Shown here piece after piece: positions 9,626 through 17,799 of a stretch of DNA of 36,350 bases (positions are counted from its first letter, which is position 1; every line of letters begins with the position of its first letter). The DNA comes from Wenyingzhuangia sp039768865. GTDB taxonomy: Bacteria > Bacteroidota > Bacteroidia > Flavobacteriales > Flavobacteriaceae. Below the pieces are notes generated by a model. That model saw nothing but the letters and a program-made list of their open reading frames with translations, had not been told where the DNA came from and ran no database searches. The stretch is taken from assembly GCF_039768865.1 (NCBI RefSeq), contig NZ_JBDMZQ010000150.1; one strand, written 5' to 3'. Made by a program: the position numbers and the translations under genes.

Positions 9626-10621
9626 ATGGCAAATATTAGAGAGCAGATAAAACAAAAAGTTTTGGTATTAGATGGTGCAATGGGTACCATGATTCAACAA
9701 TACAAATTTAGCGAGGAAGATTACAGAGGAGAGCAATTTAAGGATTGGAAAGTTTCTGTAAAAGGGAACAACGATATGTTGTCTATCACCCAGCCAGGGG
9801 CGATCAAAGAGATTCATGCAAAATATTTTGAAGCAGGAGCTGATATAGCAGAGACCAACACCTTTTCTAGCACGACGATTGCGATGGCTGATTATGAAAT
9901 GGAGGACTATGTATATCAATTGAATTATGAGTCTGCAAAAATAGCCAAAGAAGTTGCTGATGACTTCACTAAAAAACAACCTCATAAACCTCGTTTTGTT
10001 GCAGGTTCTATAGGTCCAACCAACAGAACTCTAAGTATGTCTCCAGATGTAAATGACCCAGGGTTTAGAGCAGTGACTTTTGATGAATTGCGTATTGCAT
10101 ATAAACAGCAAACTGAGGCTTTGATTGATGGTGGTGTAGATGTATTGCTCGTAGAAACAGTATTTGACACTTTAAATGCCAAGGCAGCTTTGTTTGCCAT
10201 TGAAGAAGTGAAGTCAGAAAAAGGAATAGATGTTCCTATTATGCTAAGCGGAACAATTACTGATGCTTCAGGAAGAACCTTGTCGGGTCAAACTGCAGAA
10301 GCATTTTTAATATCAATCTCACATATCCCATTGTTAAGTGTGGGGTTGAACTGTGCATTGGGTGCCGATGCTCTGGTTCCTCATCTAGAGGCTATTGCCA
10401 ATAATACATCCTATGGCGTTTCAGCACATCCCAACGCAGGATTGCCAAATGCATTTGGTGAATATGATGAGAGTCCTTCGCAAATGGCAACACAAATACA
10501 GGGATATTTTGATAAGAATTTAATCAATATTATTGGAGGTTGTTGTGGTACAACACCAGCACATATCAAAGCAATTGCAGACATGGCTGCAACAGTAGAC
10601 CCAAGAAAGATTGAAGCATAA
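9626..10621 (+). CDS. metH: Methionine synthase, homocysteine-binding subunit (MetH N-terminal part)
   Basis: Homocysteine S-methyltransferase module of cobalamin-dependent methionine synthase, the domain that binds zinc and homocysteine. It starts with VLVLDGAMGTMIQQY, typical of MetH domain 1. The zinc cysteines are in GLNCALG (C243) and GGCCGTTP (C306, C307). At 331 residues it covers only this domain. The pterin, cobalamin and reactivation domains are encoded by the next gene, 74 bases downstream and in another reading frame. The split with separate starts and stops is seen in many Flavobacteriia, so I treat the two genes as functional subunits, not as a broken metH. Confidence 0.92.
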   Translation: MANIREQIKQKVLVLDGAMGTMIQQYKFSEEDYRGEQFKDWKVSVKGNNDMLSITQPGAIKEIHAKYFEAGADIAETNTFSSTTIAMADYEMEDYVYQLNYESAKIAKEVADDFTKKQPHKPRFVAGSIGPTNRTLSMSPDVNDPGFRAVTFDELRIAYKQQTEALIDGGVDVLLVETVFDTLNAKAALFAIEEVKSEKGIDVPIMLSGTITDASGRTLSGQTAEAFLISISHIPLLSVGLNCALGADALVPHLEAIANNTSYGVSAHPNAGLPNAFGEYDESPSQMATQIQGYFDKNLINIIGGCCGTTPAHIKAIADMAATVDPRKIEA

Positions 10622-10695
10622 TCATTAAAAATAGCAGGAATAGATAAAGATTTCTCGTAGTTTTCGACTAAGGTAATCAACACTAAGCGCAAGGG

Positions 10696-13392
10696 ATGAG
10701 TAGTATAAAGCAAACAAAATACATGAAATTATCAGGATTAGAGCCTTTGGTTTTAAATCCTAATATAAATTTTATCAATGTTGGAGAACGTACAAATGTT
10801 GCGGGATCTAAAAAATTTCTAAGACTCATCAAAGAAGAAAAGTATGATGAAGCCTTGGCAATCGCATTGCACCAAGTAGAAGGTGGAGCCCAAATTATAG
10901 ACATCAACATGGATGATGGTTTGATTGATGGGAAAGAGGCTATGGTTCGATTCTTAAACTTGATCATGGCCGAACCAGATATTGCGAGAGTTCCTATCAT
11001 GATTGACTCCTCTAAATGGGATATTATAGAAGCAGGACTACAAGTTGTGCAAGGTAAATGTGTTGTAAATTCAATTTCATTAAAAGAGGGAGTTGACAAT
11101 TTTAAAGCACAAGTACGTAAATTAAAAATGTATGGAGCAGCTGTAATTGTAATGGCTTTTGATGAAGAAGGCCAAGCTGATAATTATACACGAAGAATTG
11201 AAATTGCTGAAAGATCCTACCGAATAATGGTAGACGAATGTGATTTTCCTTCAGAGGATATTATTTTTGATTTAAATATATTCCCTGTCGCTACCGGTAT
11301 GGAAGAACACCGAAGCAACGCTATTGATTTTATAGAAGCAACCCACTGGGTACGTACTCATTTACCCAATGCAAGTGTAAGTGGTGGAGTAAGTAACGTT
11401 TCCTTTTCTTTTAGAGGGAACAATCCGGTACGAGAGGCTATGCATTCAGTGTTTTTATATCACGCCATCAAGAAAGGAATGAACATGGGTATTGTAAATC
11501 CGGCGTTATTAGAAGTCTATGATGACATTCCAAAGGATTTATTAGAACATGTAGAAGATGTCATTTTAGATCGACGTGATGATGCAACAGAACGTTTGTT
11601 AGATTTTGCTGAGAGTTTCAAGGGAGAAACAAAAACGGAAGCACAAAAGCTTGCCTGGAGAGAGTTGTCTCTGCAAGAAAGAATCACTCATGGATTGGTA
11701 AAGGGAATTGATCAATTTATTGTTGAAGATGTGGAAGAGGCTCGCTTACAAGTTGAGAAGCCTTTAGAGGTCATCGAAGGTCATTTGATGATTGGAATGG
11801 GGGTTGTAGGAGATTTATTTGGTGAAGGGAAAATGTTCTTACCACAAGTGGTAAAATCCGCTCGTGTGATGAAAAGAGCTGTGGCCTATCTAATGCCATT
11901 TATTGAAGAGGCAAAAGATGAAAATAGTCCTGCTCAAGGAAAAGTTTTATTGGCCACTGTAAAAGGGGATGTTCACGATATTGGTAAAAATATTGTTGGG
12001 GTGGTAATGGCCTGTAATAATTACGCTATTGTAGATTTAGGTGTCATGGTTTCACCTGAAAAAATCTTACAAGTAGCCATTGATGAAAAAGTAGATGTCA
12101 TTGGACTCAGCGGCTTGATTACGCCTTCACTTGACGAAATGGTCCACATAGCCAAAGAAATGAAACGTTTGAATTTCAATATTCCTTTATTAATTGGTGG
12201 AGCAACAACCTCAAAAGCACATACCGCTGTTAAAATTGCACCAGAATACGATGGGGGAGTCGTTCATGTATTAGACGCCTCAAGATCTGTGCCTGTAACG
12301 AGTAAATTGATTGGAGAAGACAAAAACATCTCCGAGAAATTTAAAGAAGAAACGTATGCAGAATACGACAAGGTTAGAGAAGGCTTTTTAAGTAGAGGTC
12401 GTAAGAAAGTTTATTTACCGTTGGAGGAAGCCAGAAAAAACAAATATGAGATTGAATTTAATGATGAAACTGTTTATGCTCCAAATAAAACAGGGGTTAA
12501 AGTCATTGAAAACTTGCCATTAGAAACATTATTGCCATTTATAGATTGGACTCCGTTTTTTCAATCTTGGGAATTGCATGGTAAATTTCCTGCCATTTTA
12601 GAAGATGAAATTGTTGGTACTCAAGCTCAAGATTTGTTTAAAGATGCCAAACAGATGTTAGACAAAATCGTCAAAGAAAAATGGTTTGTTGCAAAAGCTG
12701 TTTATGGTTTGTTTCCTGCAAATAGTGTAAATACTGACGACATAGAGATATACAGTGATCAAAGTCGAACAGAAACCATCCAAACGATGCTTACCCTACG
12801 CCAACAATCCAAAAAAGCAACAGGGAAACCGCACATGGCATTGTCTGATTATATCGCACCCAGAGAAAGTGGTGTAGAAGATTATATTGGGGCTTTCTGT
12901 GTGACAACTGGTTTTGGTGTTGAAGAAAAGGCAGAAGCGTACAAACAAAACTTAGACGATTACAATAGTATTATGGTAAAAGCTTTGGCAGATCGATTTG
13001 CAGAAGCATTTGCAGAATACTTACATGACAAAATACGTAAAGAAGATTGGGGATATGCAAAGGGAGAAGATTTAACAAATGAAGACTTGATTAAAGAATC
13101 TTATCAAGGTATACGTCCTGCTCCAGGATATCCTTCGTGTCCTGATCACACTGAAAAAATACAGTTGTGGGAATTGTTGAATGTAGAAGAAAATATTGGG
13201 GTAACGTTAACCGATAGTCTGGCGATGTTTCCAACAGCATCTGTTTCTGGACATTACTTTGCACACAAAGATGCTCGATATTTTGGGTTAGGTAAAATCA
13301 CAAAAGAGCAAATTCATGATTTTGCAAACCGAAGAGGACTGACAAATGAAGAGGCTGAACGTTGGTTGGGACCAAATTTAGCAGAGGAGTAA
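10696..13392 (+). CDS. metH: Methionine synthase, folate/B12/reactivation subunit (MetH C-terminal part)
   Basis: Carries the remaining MetH modules in order. The pterin-binding domain, with FINVGERTNVAGSKKF near residue 26, binds methyltetrahydrofolate (about 20-300). The helical cap and cobalamin domain follow, with the B12-ligating histidine in GDVHDIGKNIVG (H427). The AdoMet-dependent reactivation domain has RPAPGYPSCPDH near residue 807 and ends at the C-terminus. It methylates homocysteine together with the preceding subunit. At 898 residues it is the length expected of MetH without domain 1. The assigned start is the ATG at 10696; an internal Met at residue 10 (MKLSGLEPL) is also possible and matches the usual conserved beginning of this domain. 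Confidence 0.93.
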   Translation: MSSIKQTKYMKLSGLEPLVLNPNINFINVGERTNVAGSKKFLRLIKEEKYDEALAIALHQVEGGAQIIDINMDDGLIDGKEAMVRFLNLIMAEPDIARVPIMIDSSKWDIIEAGLQVVQGKCVVNSISLKEGVDNFKAQVRKLKMYGAAVIVMAFDEEGQADNYTRRIEIAERSYRIMVDECDFPSEDIIFDLNIFPVATGMEEHRSNAIDFIEATHWVRTHLPNASVSGGVSNVSFSFRGNNPVREAMHSVFLYHAIKKGMNMGIVNPALLEVYDDIPKDLLEHVEDVILDRRDDATERLLDFAESFKGETKTEAQKLAWRELSLQERITHGLVKGIDQFIVEDVEEARLQVEKPLEVIEGHLMIGMGVVGDLFGEGKMFLPQVVKSARVMKRAVAYLMPFIEEAKDENSPAQGKVLLATVKGDVHDIGKNIVGVVMACNNYAIVDLGVMVSPEKILQVAIDEKVDVIGLSGLITPSLDEMVHIAKEMKRLNFNIPLLIGGATTSKAHTAVKIAPEYDGGVVHVLDASRSVPVTSKLIGEDKNISEKFKEETYAEYDKVREGFLSRGRKKVYLPLEEARKNKYEIEFNDETVYAPNKTGVKVIENLPLETLLPFIDWTPFFQSWELHGKFPAILEDEIVGTQAQDLFKDAKQMLDKIVKEKWFVAKAVYGLFPANSVNTDDIEIYSDQSRTETIQTMLTLRQQSKKATGKPHMALSDYIAPRESGVEDYIGAFCVTTGFGVEEKAEAYKQNLDDYNSIMVKALADRFAEAFAEYLHDKIRKEDWGYAKGEDLTNEDLIKESYQGIRPAPGYPSCPDHTEKIQLWELLNVEENIGVTLTDSLAMFPTASVSGHYFAHKDARYFGLGKITKEQIHDFANRRGLTNEEAERWLGPNLAEE

Positions 13393-13496
13393 GCGTTTAA
13401 ATTTAAAAAATAAAGAATTAAAAACTGGATAGGAAAAACAAATACAACCATAAATAAAAGTGATTTTATTTAAAAGTAAAAAAGCAATTATTTAAT

Positions 13497-13504
13497 TACA
13501 TTTG
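13497..13504 (+). promoter_or_regulatory. -7 box of the trxA promoter
   Basis: TACATTTG fits the Bacteroidota -7 consensus and lies 27 bases before the trxA ATG. It overlaps a TTG at 13502, which rules out that TTG as the translation start. Confidence 0.6.
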
Positions 13505-13531
13505 TATAGCGTATTTAAAAAAGATAAAATT

Positions 13532-13849
13532 ATGGCATTAGAAATAACAGATGCAACATTTGAAGAAGTAGTATTGAAATCAGATCAACCTGTATTGGTA
13601 GATTTTTGGGCCGCATGGTGTGGACCTTGTAGAATGGTAGCTCCTATTATTGATGAGTTAACAGATGAGTTTAAAGGAAAAGCAGTTATTGGTAAAGTAG
13701 ATGTAGACACCAACCAAGAGTTTGCAGCCAAATACGGTGTGAGAAATATACCAACAGTATTGGTTTTTAAAGGCGGTGAAGTCGTTGATAAGCAAGTAGG
13801 CGTTGCACCAAAAGCAACTTATGCGGCTAAGATAGAGGCTGCTATCTAA
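13532..13849 (+). CDS. trxA: Thioredoxin
   Basis: Small dithiol oxidoreductase that reduces cytoplasmic disulfides. The active site is WAAWCGPCRM with the classic CGPC pair, and the cis-proline loop appears as RNIPTVLVFK. The ATG at 13532 gives a 105-residue protein, the usual thioredoxin length. An upstream in-frame TTG would add ten residues but falls inside the promoter. The gene stands alone, with its own promoter and a terminator downstream. Confidence 0.96.
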   Translation: MALEITDATFEEVVLKSDQPVLVDFWAAWCGPCRMVAPIIDELTDEFKGKAVIGKVDVDTNQEFAAKYGVRNIPTVLVFKGGEVVDKQVGVAPKATYAAKIEAAI

Positions 13850-13866
13850 ACCTAATATTGACCCTC

Positions 13867-13903
13867 AAAAAAAAGATTTCAGTTTTTGAAATCTTTTTTT
13901 TTA
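13867..13903 (+). terminator. Rho-independent terminator of trxA
   Basis: Inverted repeat AAAAGATTTC / GAAATCTTTT around a 7-base loop, ending in a run of T, begins less than 20 bases after the trxA stop. Confidence 0.8.
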
Positions 13904-13995
13904 TATAAAATTCTGGTTATGAATATGCTAAGATTTAGAAGTTGAAAAAAATCAAAAAAAGGGCAAAAACCTTTTGAGTAAGTATGATTAAGTTT

Positions 13996-14003
13996 TATAT
14001 TTG
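13996..14003 (+). promoter_or_regulatory. -7 box of the tRNA-Asp promoter
   Basis: TATATTTG followed by C is an exact TAnnTTTG match, 17 bases before the mature 5' end of the tRNA. Confidence 0.65.
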
Positions 14004-14020
14004 CCATCGCTAACAGCAAC

Positions 14021-14094
14021 GGTCTGGTAGTTCAGCTGGTTAGAATACCTGCCTGTCACGCAGGGGGTCGCGGGTTCGAGTCCCGTCCAGACCG
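14021..14094 (+). tRNA. tRNA-Asp (anticodon GTC)
   Basis: A complete cloverleaf can be folded. The acceptor stem is GGTCTGG/CCAGACC, the D arm contains AGCTGGTTAGAA, the anticodon arm is CCTGC-CTGTCAC-GCAGG with anticodon GTC, and the T arm is CGGGTTCGAGTCCCG, with discriminator G. The 3' CCA is not encoded. The gene is a single unit with its own promoter and terminator. Confidence 0.97.
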
Positions 14095-14109
14095 CAAAAA
14101 ATTATTTTT

Positions 14110-14149
14110 AAAATCCCTATGAACGTAAAGTTTATAGGGATTTTTTTTT
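14110..14149 (+). terminator. Terminator after tRNA-Asp
   Basis: Strong hairpin AAAATCCCTAT / ATAGGGATTTT, extended inward by further pairs including one G-T, followed by nine T. Confidence 0.85.
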
Positions 14150-14366
14150 AGCCTTTAAATGTCTAGATAATACATATGTATCACATTTTCTCGTAGCGTA
14201 TCATCACTTTGATTCATGCTCTAGAACAACAAACAGTTTATGGAGAAATCATTCATATACGTTTTGAAAAAAAACAAAATTATCGCGCTCACAAAAACTA
14301 TTTGCAGGCCCATATCTTACTAAAAAGTATTAGCTGACACCGCCTGAACCCCTTTGTGATCAAAAC
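14150..14366. other. Intergenic region with a short open frame of uncertain status
   Basis: No recognisable gene lies between the tRNA-Asp terminator and the next terminator. A plus-strand frame stays open from 14197 to a TGA at 14335-14337 (46 codons, possible TTG start at 14209). It reads with protein-like composition near its end (IIHIRFEKKQNYRAHKNYL). It has no clear ribosome binding site or promoter and I do not recognise it. It could be a gene remnant or chance. Confidence 0.3.
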
Positions 14367-14405
14367 CAAAAAAAGCGCTCAAATTACTTCGAGCGCTTTT
14401 TTTTG
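14367..14405 (-). terminator. Terminator of the SPFH lipoprotein gene
   Basis: Perfect hairpin AAGCGCTC / GAGCGCTT extended by A and T runs on both sides, so it may stop transcription in both directions. It lies about 20 bases beyond the stop codon of the minus-strand gene. Confidence 0.8.
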
Positions 14406-14425
14406 GGTATGGATTTGAATTCCTT

Positions 14426-15199
14426 TTACTCGTTAGATAGCAAGATCGGTGTCTTACCATCAGTGATGATAATTTTTGTGTTGGGAGATTTTGACAGTTC
14501 TTTAAACGCTTCAATTGTGTTTAATTTTATGATCTGATCACTTAGTCCTTCTGCTAATATTTTTTGAGCATCTTTTTCACCTGTCGCGTTGATGATTTTT
14601 CTTTCAGCTTCTAGTTTTTCTTGTTGCAAAACGAATTCCATTCTCATGGCATCTTGCTCTGCTTGTAGTTTTCTCTCAATAGATTTCGCCAAACCATTTG
14701 GAAGTTGAATTCTCTTCATCAGCACAGAAATCAAATTGATACCTTCGGCTTGTTTTTCTATGTTGAGCTTCATTTTTTTCATGATTTCTGACTCAATTTT
14801 TGAACGCATACCCGAATGCATATCTTTGGCATAAAATTGTGCACAGACATCAGATGCGGCAGATCTAAAAACACTAGTTACAACAGACTCATAATCTTTT
14901 CCTAAGTTTTGCAATACAGAGGTCAATTTATCTGCCTCCAAACGATACAGAATAGAGATTTCAGAATTAACACTAAGTCCCTCTTTACTTGGTAGCGTTA
15001 AAAACAATTTGATGTTGTTGGTCTTGATTGATTCTTTTACAACTTTACTAATAATTGGATTGTAGAAGACAATTCCTTGGGTTTCGACGTTTCCTTTAAA
15101 TTTACCTAAAGTTTGTTTGATTCCTGCCTGTCCAGGTCTAATGACACTACAACTGGTAAACAAAACCGTTGTCATTACAAGTAAAATAGATTTTTTCAT
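14426..15199 (-). CDS. SPFH/prohibitin-domain lipoprotein
   Basis: 257-residue member of the band 7/SPFH superfamily, which forms membrane-associated oligomers in microdomains or around proteases. The N-terminus ends in a lipobox-like LFTSC (cysteine at residue 17), predicting lipid anchoring rather than the usual transmembrane hairpin. The SPFH domain runs from about residue 23 (PGQAGIKQTLGKFKG) to 170, and a charged helical segment with AEGLSDQIIKLNTIEAFKEL near the end is typical of prohibitin-like proteins. The gene is apparently monocistronic with its own terminator. The partner protein is unknown. Confidence 0.8.
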   Translation of the reverse strand: MKKSILLVMTTVLFTSCSVIRPGQAGIKQTLGKFKGNVETQGIVFYNPIISKVVKESIKTNNIKLFLTLPSKEGLSVNSEISILYRLEADKLTSVLQNLGKDYESVVTSVFRSAASDVCAQFYAKDMHSGMRSKIESEIMKKMKLNIEKQAEGINLISVLMKRIQLPNGLAKSIERKLQAEQDAMRMEFVLQQEKLEAERKIINATGEKDAQKILAEGLSDQIIKLNTIEAFKELSKSPNTKIIITDGKTPILLSNE

Positions 15200-15289
15200 G
15201 AGGTTTATATTTTTTATAAATATAAATAAAAGAATTCATAATTTCAATCTCTATTTATTTGCAGTACGACTTTCAATAAAGGGTGAGGA

Positions 15290-15766
15290 CTAACTTTTGA
15301 GGTTTTCTAGAAGATGAAAATAATCATGTTGTAAATCTTCATGTAACGTTTTAATTTTTTTCTCAATATTTTTAATTTCTCTCGAGAAAATATTAATCAA
15401 CTGCTGGTTTCTTGTCATAGAAGGGCTCATGACACGTAACTTTTTACAAAAGTACAAAAGGAGTTCTACCTCTGTTTCTCTTACATTGGAATAGCGTATG
15501 TAAGTTTTGATACTTTTTAAAATTTTTCTAATACTTTTTTTTATGTAAAAATAAGAATTGGGGTTTATTTTCTCAAAAGCCTCGTCTATTTCTATTTTGA
15601 TTTCTTTGATATAATCTTGTTCATCATCAGATTCAAAAAGTAAATAGGTTAGTAATTCTTTGTTTTCTTTTTTAAATTTAGATAGCCTTAAAACAATCTC
15701 AATAAGTTCATTTCTATCCAGACCGTTTAATTCGGTTTTAAGTTGTCTTACAGTTGCAGTATCCAT
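15290..15766 (-). CDS. Small conserved helical protein, function unknown
   Basis: 158 residues beginning MDTATVRQLKTELNGLDRNELIEIVLRL. The sequence is charged and almost entirely helical, with no signal peptide or membrane helix, and the C-terminal half may form a coiled coil. I do not recognise a named domain. I chose the ATG at 15766; a longer reading would add 24 residues whose composition is unlike the rest and which lie in the likely promoter region. The gene is divergent from the thiamine locus, with 164 bases between starts. Confidence 0.65.
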   Translation of the reverse strand: MDTATVRQLKTELNGLDRNELIEIVLRLSKFKKENKELLTYLLFESDDEQDYIKEIKIEIDEAFEKINPNSYFYIKKSIRKILKSIKTYIRYSNVRETEVELLLYFCKKLRVMSPSMTRNQQLINIFSREIKNIEKKIKTLHEDLQHDYFHLLENLKS

Positions 15767-15930
15767 CGAGACGAAGATAAAGTTTATAACTAACAATGAT
15801 GAAGTATGTGGTAAAATAATTTTAAAGACGATGGCCACAAGTCATACCCAAAATGTGATTAATATAATTTGAGGGTTGTTAGAGGAACTAAAAAAGGATG
15901 CTTACTTTTACCTTATTATTTGAAAACAAT

Positions 15931-16191
15931 ATGAAAGTTTCTATTGAAATTACTTTATTACCGTTAGATCAAGATTTTGAAAGCCATATCATTACTTTTA
16001 TCAAAAGATTGAGAGCTTCAAAATTCACAGTATTAGAGAACCCAATGAGCACACAAATTTATGGGGAGTATAACGAGGTCATGTCTTTTCTAACAAAAGA
16101 GATCGAAAGTACATTTGAGGCTCAAGAAAATGTTGTCCTCAATTTAAAACTAGTCAAATCCGATAGGAGTCATTATGAACCACATTTTTAA
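15931..16191 (+). CDS. Thiamine-binding DUF77/MTH1187-family protein
   Basis: 86-residue protein beginning MKVSIEITLLPLDQDFESHI. It resembles the DUF77 (MTH1187/YkoF-like) ferredoxin-like fold, several members of which bind thiamine or hydroxymethylpyrimidine-type ligands. The internal ATG at 15931 fits the family N-terminus; the upstream ATG at 15898 has a closer AGG but adds eleven unrelated residues. The 3' end overlaps the pnuC start by 17 bases, indicating translational coupling. With a TPP riboswitch nearby, a cytosolic thiamine-binding or sensing role is likely. That role is inferred. Confidence 0.75.
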   Translation: MKVSIEITLLPLDQDFESHIITFIKRLRASKFTVLENPMSTQIYGEYNEVMSFLTKEIESTFEAQENVVLNLKLVKSDRSHYEPHF

Positions 16192-16804
16192 TTTTTTTTT
16201 AAGCGCCTATCAAGATACCTCCACGGGTGATGTTTTGTTAGAAGCTGTTGCTTTTGTGTTTGGAATTGCAAGCGTTGTCTATTCTAAAAAAGAAGACATA
16301 TTGGTTTATCCAGTGGGGTTGGTTGCCACAGTGATTACCGTATATTTGCTGTACAAAGCACAATATTTTGGAGACATGATGATGAACTTTTACTATTCCG
16401 CTATGAGTATTTATGGCTGGTGGAATTGGTCTAGAAAGAAGAACAATAAAACCATTGTGCCTATTTCTAGGACTACATCAACAGAAAAAAGAATAGGTGT
16501 TTTTATGGTTTTGATTACCATGTTCATTACTTCTATTGTATATGTATATTTTGGATATGATCTCAAAACTGAAAACTATATCGATGTTTTTACCTCTGGA
16601 ATTTTCTTTACAGCCATGTGGTACATGGCAAATAAAAAAATAGAAAATTGGATGCTTTGGATTTTTGCTGATCTCATTACTGTGCCCTTGTACGCATATA
16701 GAGGTTTAGGAATGCTATCCTTACAATATTTAATTTTCACAATACTGGCCGTTCAAGGTTATTTGGCATGGAGAAAAAACTTAAACAACACCCAAGCAAT
16801 CTAG
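16175..16804 (+). CDS. PnuC-family vitamin transporter, probably thiamine (PnuT type)
   Basis: 209-residue inner-membrane protein of the PnuC family, which carries vitamins by facilitated diffusion and relies on intracellular phosphorylation to trap the substrate. About seven hydrophobic segments are visible. Family sequences include YPVGLVATVITVYLLY and the conserved SIYGWWNWSRK. PnuC proteins carry nicotinamide riboside, PnuT carries thiamine and PnuX carries riboflavin; sequence alone does not separate them by eye. The thiamine-binding protein upstream and the TPP riboswitch with receptor downstream favour thiamine. It overlaps both neighbouring genes (17 and 37 bases), so the three form a tight operon. 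Confidence 0.85.
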   Translation: MNHIFNFFLSAYQDTSTGDVLLEAVAFVFGIASVVYSKKEDILVYPVGLVATVITVYLLYKAQYFGDMMMNFYYSAMSIYGWWNWSRKKNNKTIVPISRTTSTEKRIGVFMVLITMFITSIVYVYFGYDLKTENYIDVFTSGIFFTAMWYMANKKIENWMLWIFADLITVPLYAYRGLGMLSLQYLIFTILAVQGYLAWRKNLNNTQAI

Positions 16805-17331
16805 TTAAAATTGTTTTGTTTGGTCCAGAATCGACAGGTAAAACGACACTCTCTGTTCAGTTGTCTGCGCATTACAAAACAGCTTGTGTTCCAGAGTTTT
16901 CTAGAGCATACTTACAAGAGAAATGGGACGAAACAAAGAAAGTATGCGAAATAAAAGACATCATACCCATTGCTAATGGTCAAATGAAATTAGAGAATAA
17001 ACTCGCTAAAGAAGCCAATAAACTATTGATTTGTGACACTGATTTATTGGAAACAAAGGTCTATTCTGAGGCTTATTACGACGGTTTTGTGGACAAAGAA
17101 TTAGAAAAATATGCCTTAGAAAACCAATATGACTTGTACTTGCTAACTTATATTGATACCCCTTGGGAGGCAGATGACTTGAGAGATCGGCCAACCCAGA
17201 GAGAAGAAATGTTTATGGCTTTTAAACATACCTTAGACAAATACAAGAAACCTTATATTCTTTTGAAAGGCGATAAAAAAACACGCTTTCACCAAGCCGT
17301 CAAAGAAATTGATCAACTTTTAAAGAAGTAA
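16768..17331 (+). CDS. NadR-like P-loop kinase, candidate thiamine or nicotinamide riboside kinase
   Basis: 187-residue ATPase resembling the C-terminal ribosylnicotinamide kinase domain of NadR but without the adenylyltransferase domain. The Walker A motif is FGPESTGKTT (about residues 18-27), followed by the typical PEFSRAYLQ. DTDLLETKVYSE and RDRPTQREEMF are further NadR-kinase-like segments. The start lies 37 bases inside the permease gene. Such a kinase beside a PnuC-type transporter is the expected metabolic trap. If the transporter carries thiamine, this enzyme would phosphorylate thiamine; that substrate is inferred, and nicotinamide riboside remains the alternative. Confidence 0.75.
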   Translation: MEKKLKQHPSNLVKIVLFGPESTGKTTLSVQLSAHYKTACVPEFSRAYLQEKWDETKKVCEIKDIIPIANGQMKLENKLAKEANKLLICDTDLLETKVYSEAYYDGFVDKELEKYALENQYDLYLLTYIDTPWEADDLRDRPTQREEMFMAFKHTLDKYKKPYILLKGDKKTRFHQAVKEIDQLLKK

Positions 17332-17340
17332 GCAACAAGT

Positions 17341-17745
17341 ATGAATCGAGAAGAATTTACAAAGGAATTAAACTTTAAAGCTGTAAGAAGTTCAGGAGCA
17401 GGAGGGCAACACGTGAATAAAGTTTCAACCAAAATAGAGTTGACTTTTAACCTACAAGATTCAAATGCTTTAAATCTTAGAGAAAAAGAACTGCTAAAAG
17501 AAAAGTTGTCTTCAAGATTGACAAAAGACCATCAGTTAATTTTATGCTGTGATAAGACCAGGTCACAACATAAAAACAAAGAAATAGCGATCAAAAGATG
17601 TTTCGATTTGATCAAGCAAAGTCTAATCCTTCCCAAAAAAAGAAGACCCACAAAACCCAGTCGATCCGCAATAAGCAAGAGGATTGAGAGCAAACAAAAA
17701 AATGCGCATAAAAAGTATTTGAGAAGAAAACCACCGCTAGAATAA
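17341..17745 (+). CDS. arfB: ArfB-like ribosome-rescue peptidyl-tRNA hydrolase
   Basis: 134-residue release-factor-like protein with the catalytic GGQ in SSGAGGQHVNKVSTKIEL (residues 21-23) and a long basic C-terminal tail (PKKRRPTKPSRSAISKRIE onward). In ArfB this tail enters the empty mRNA channel of stalled ribosomes. It lacks codon-recognition domains, as expected for ArfB. It starts 9 bases after the kinase gene and is probably co-transcribed with it, though unrelated to vitamin uptake. The stop lies just before the riboswitch-controlled promoter. Confidence 0.88.
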   Translation: MNREEFTKELNFKAVRSSGAGGQHVNKVSTKIELTFNLQDSNALNLREKELLKEKLSSRLTKDHQLILCCDKTRSQHKNKEIAIKRCFDLIKQSLILPKKRRPTKPSRSAISKRIESKQKNAHKKYLRRKPPLE

Positions 17746-17782
17746 TAATGCATTAAATGTTTCACAAATAGAAAATACATTG

Positions 17783-17790
17783 TATTTTTG
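17783..17790 (+). promoter_or_regulatory. -7 box upstream of the TPP riboswitch
   Basis: TATTTTTG followed by CATCG matches TAnnTTTG and lies about 15 bases before the first conserved riboswitch bases, so the transcript would begin with the aptamer. Confidence 0.6.
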
Positions 17791-17799
17791 CATCGTTCT

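Noticed and set aside
10622..10695. Frameshift splitting metH
   Set aside because: The gap lies exactly at a domain boundary, 74 non-coding bases separate the parts, and the two-gene form is common in Flavobacteriia.
13502..13531. Upstream TTG start for thioredoxin
   Set aside because: The TTG is part of the TACATTTG promoter box, and the ten added residues are not thioredoxin-like.
14021..14366. tRNA-Asp as an attachment site of an integrated element
   Set aside because: No integrase and no repeat of the tRNA 3' end is visible downstream within the window.
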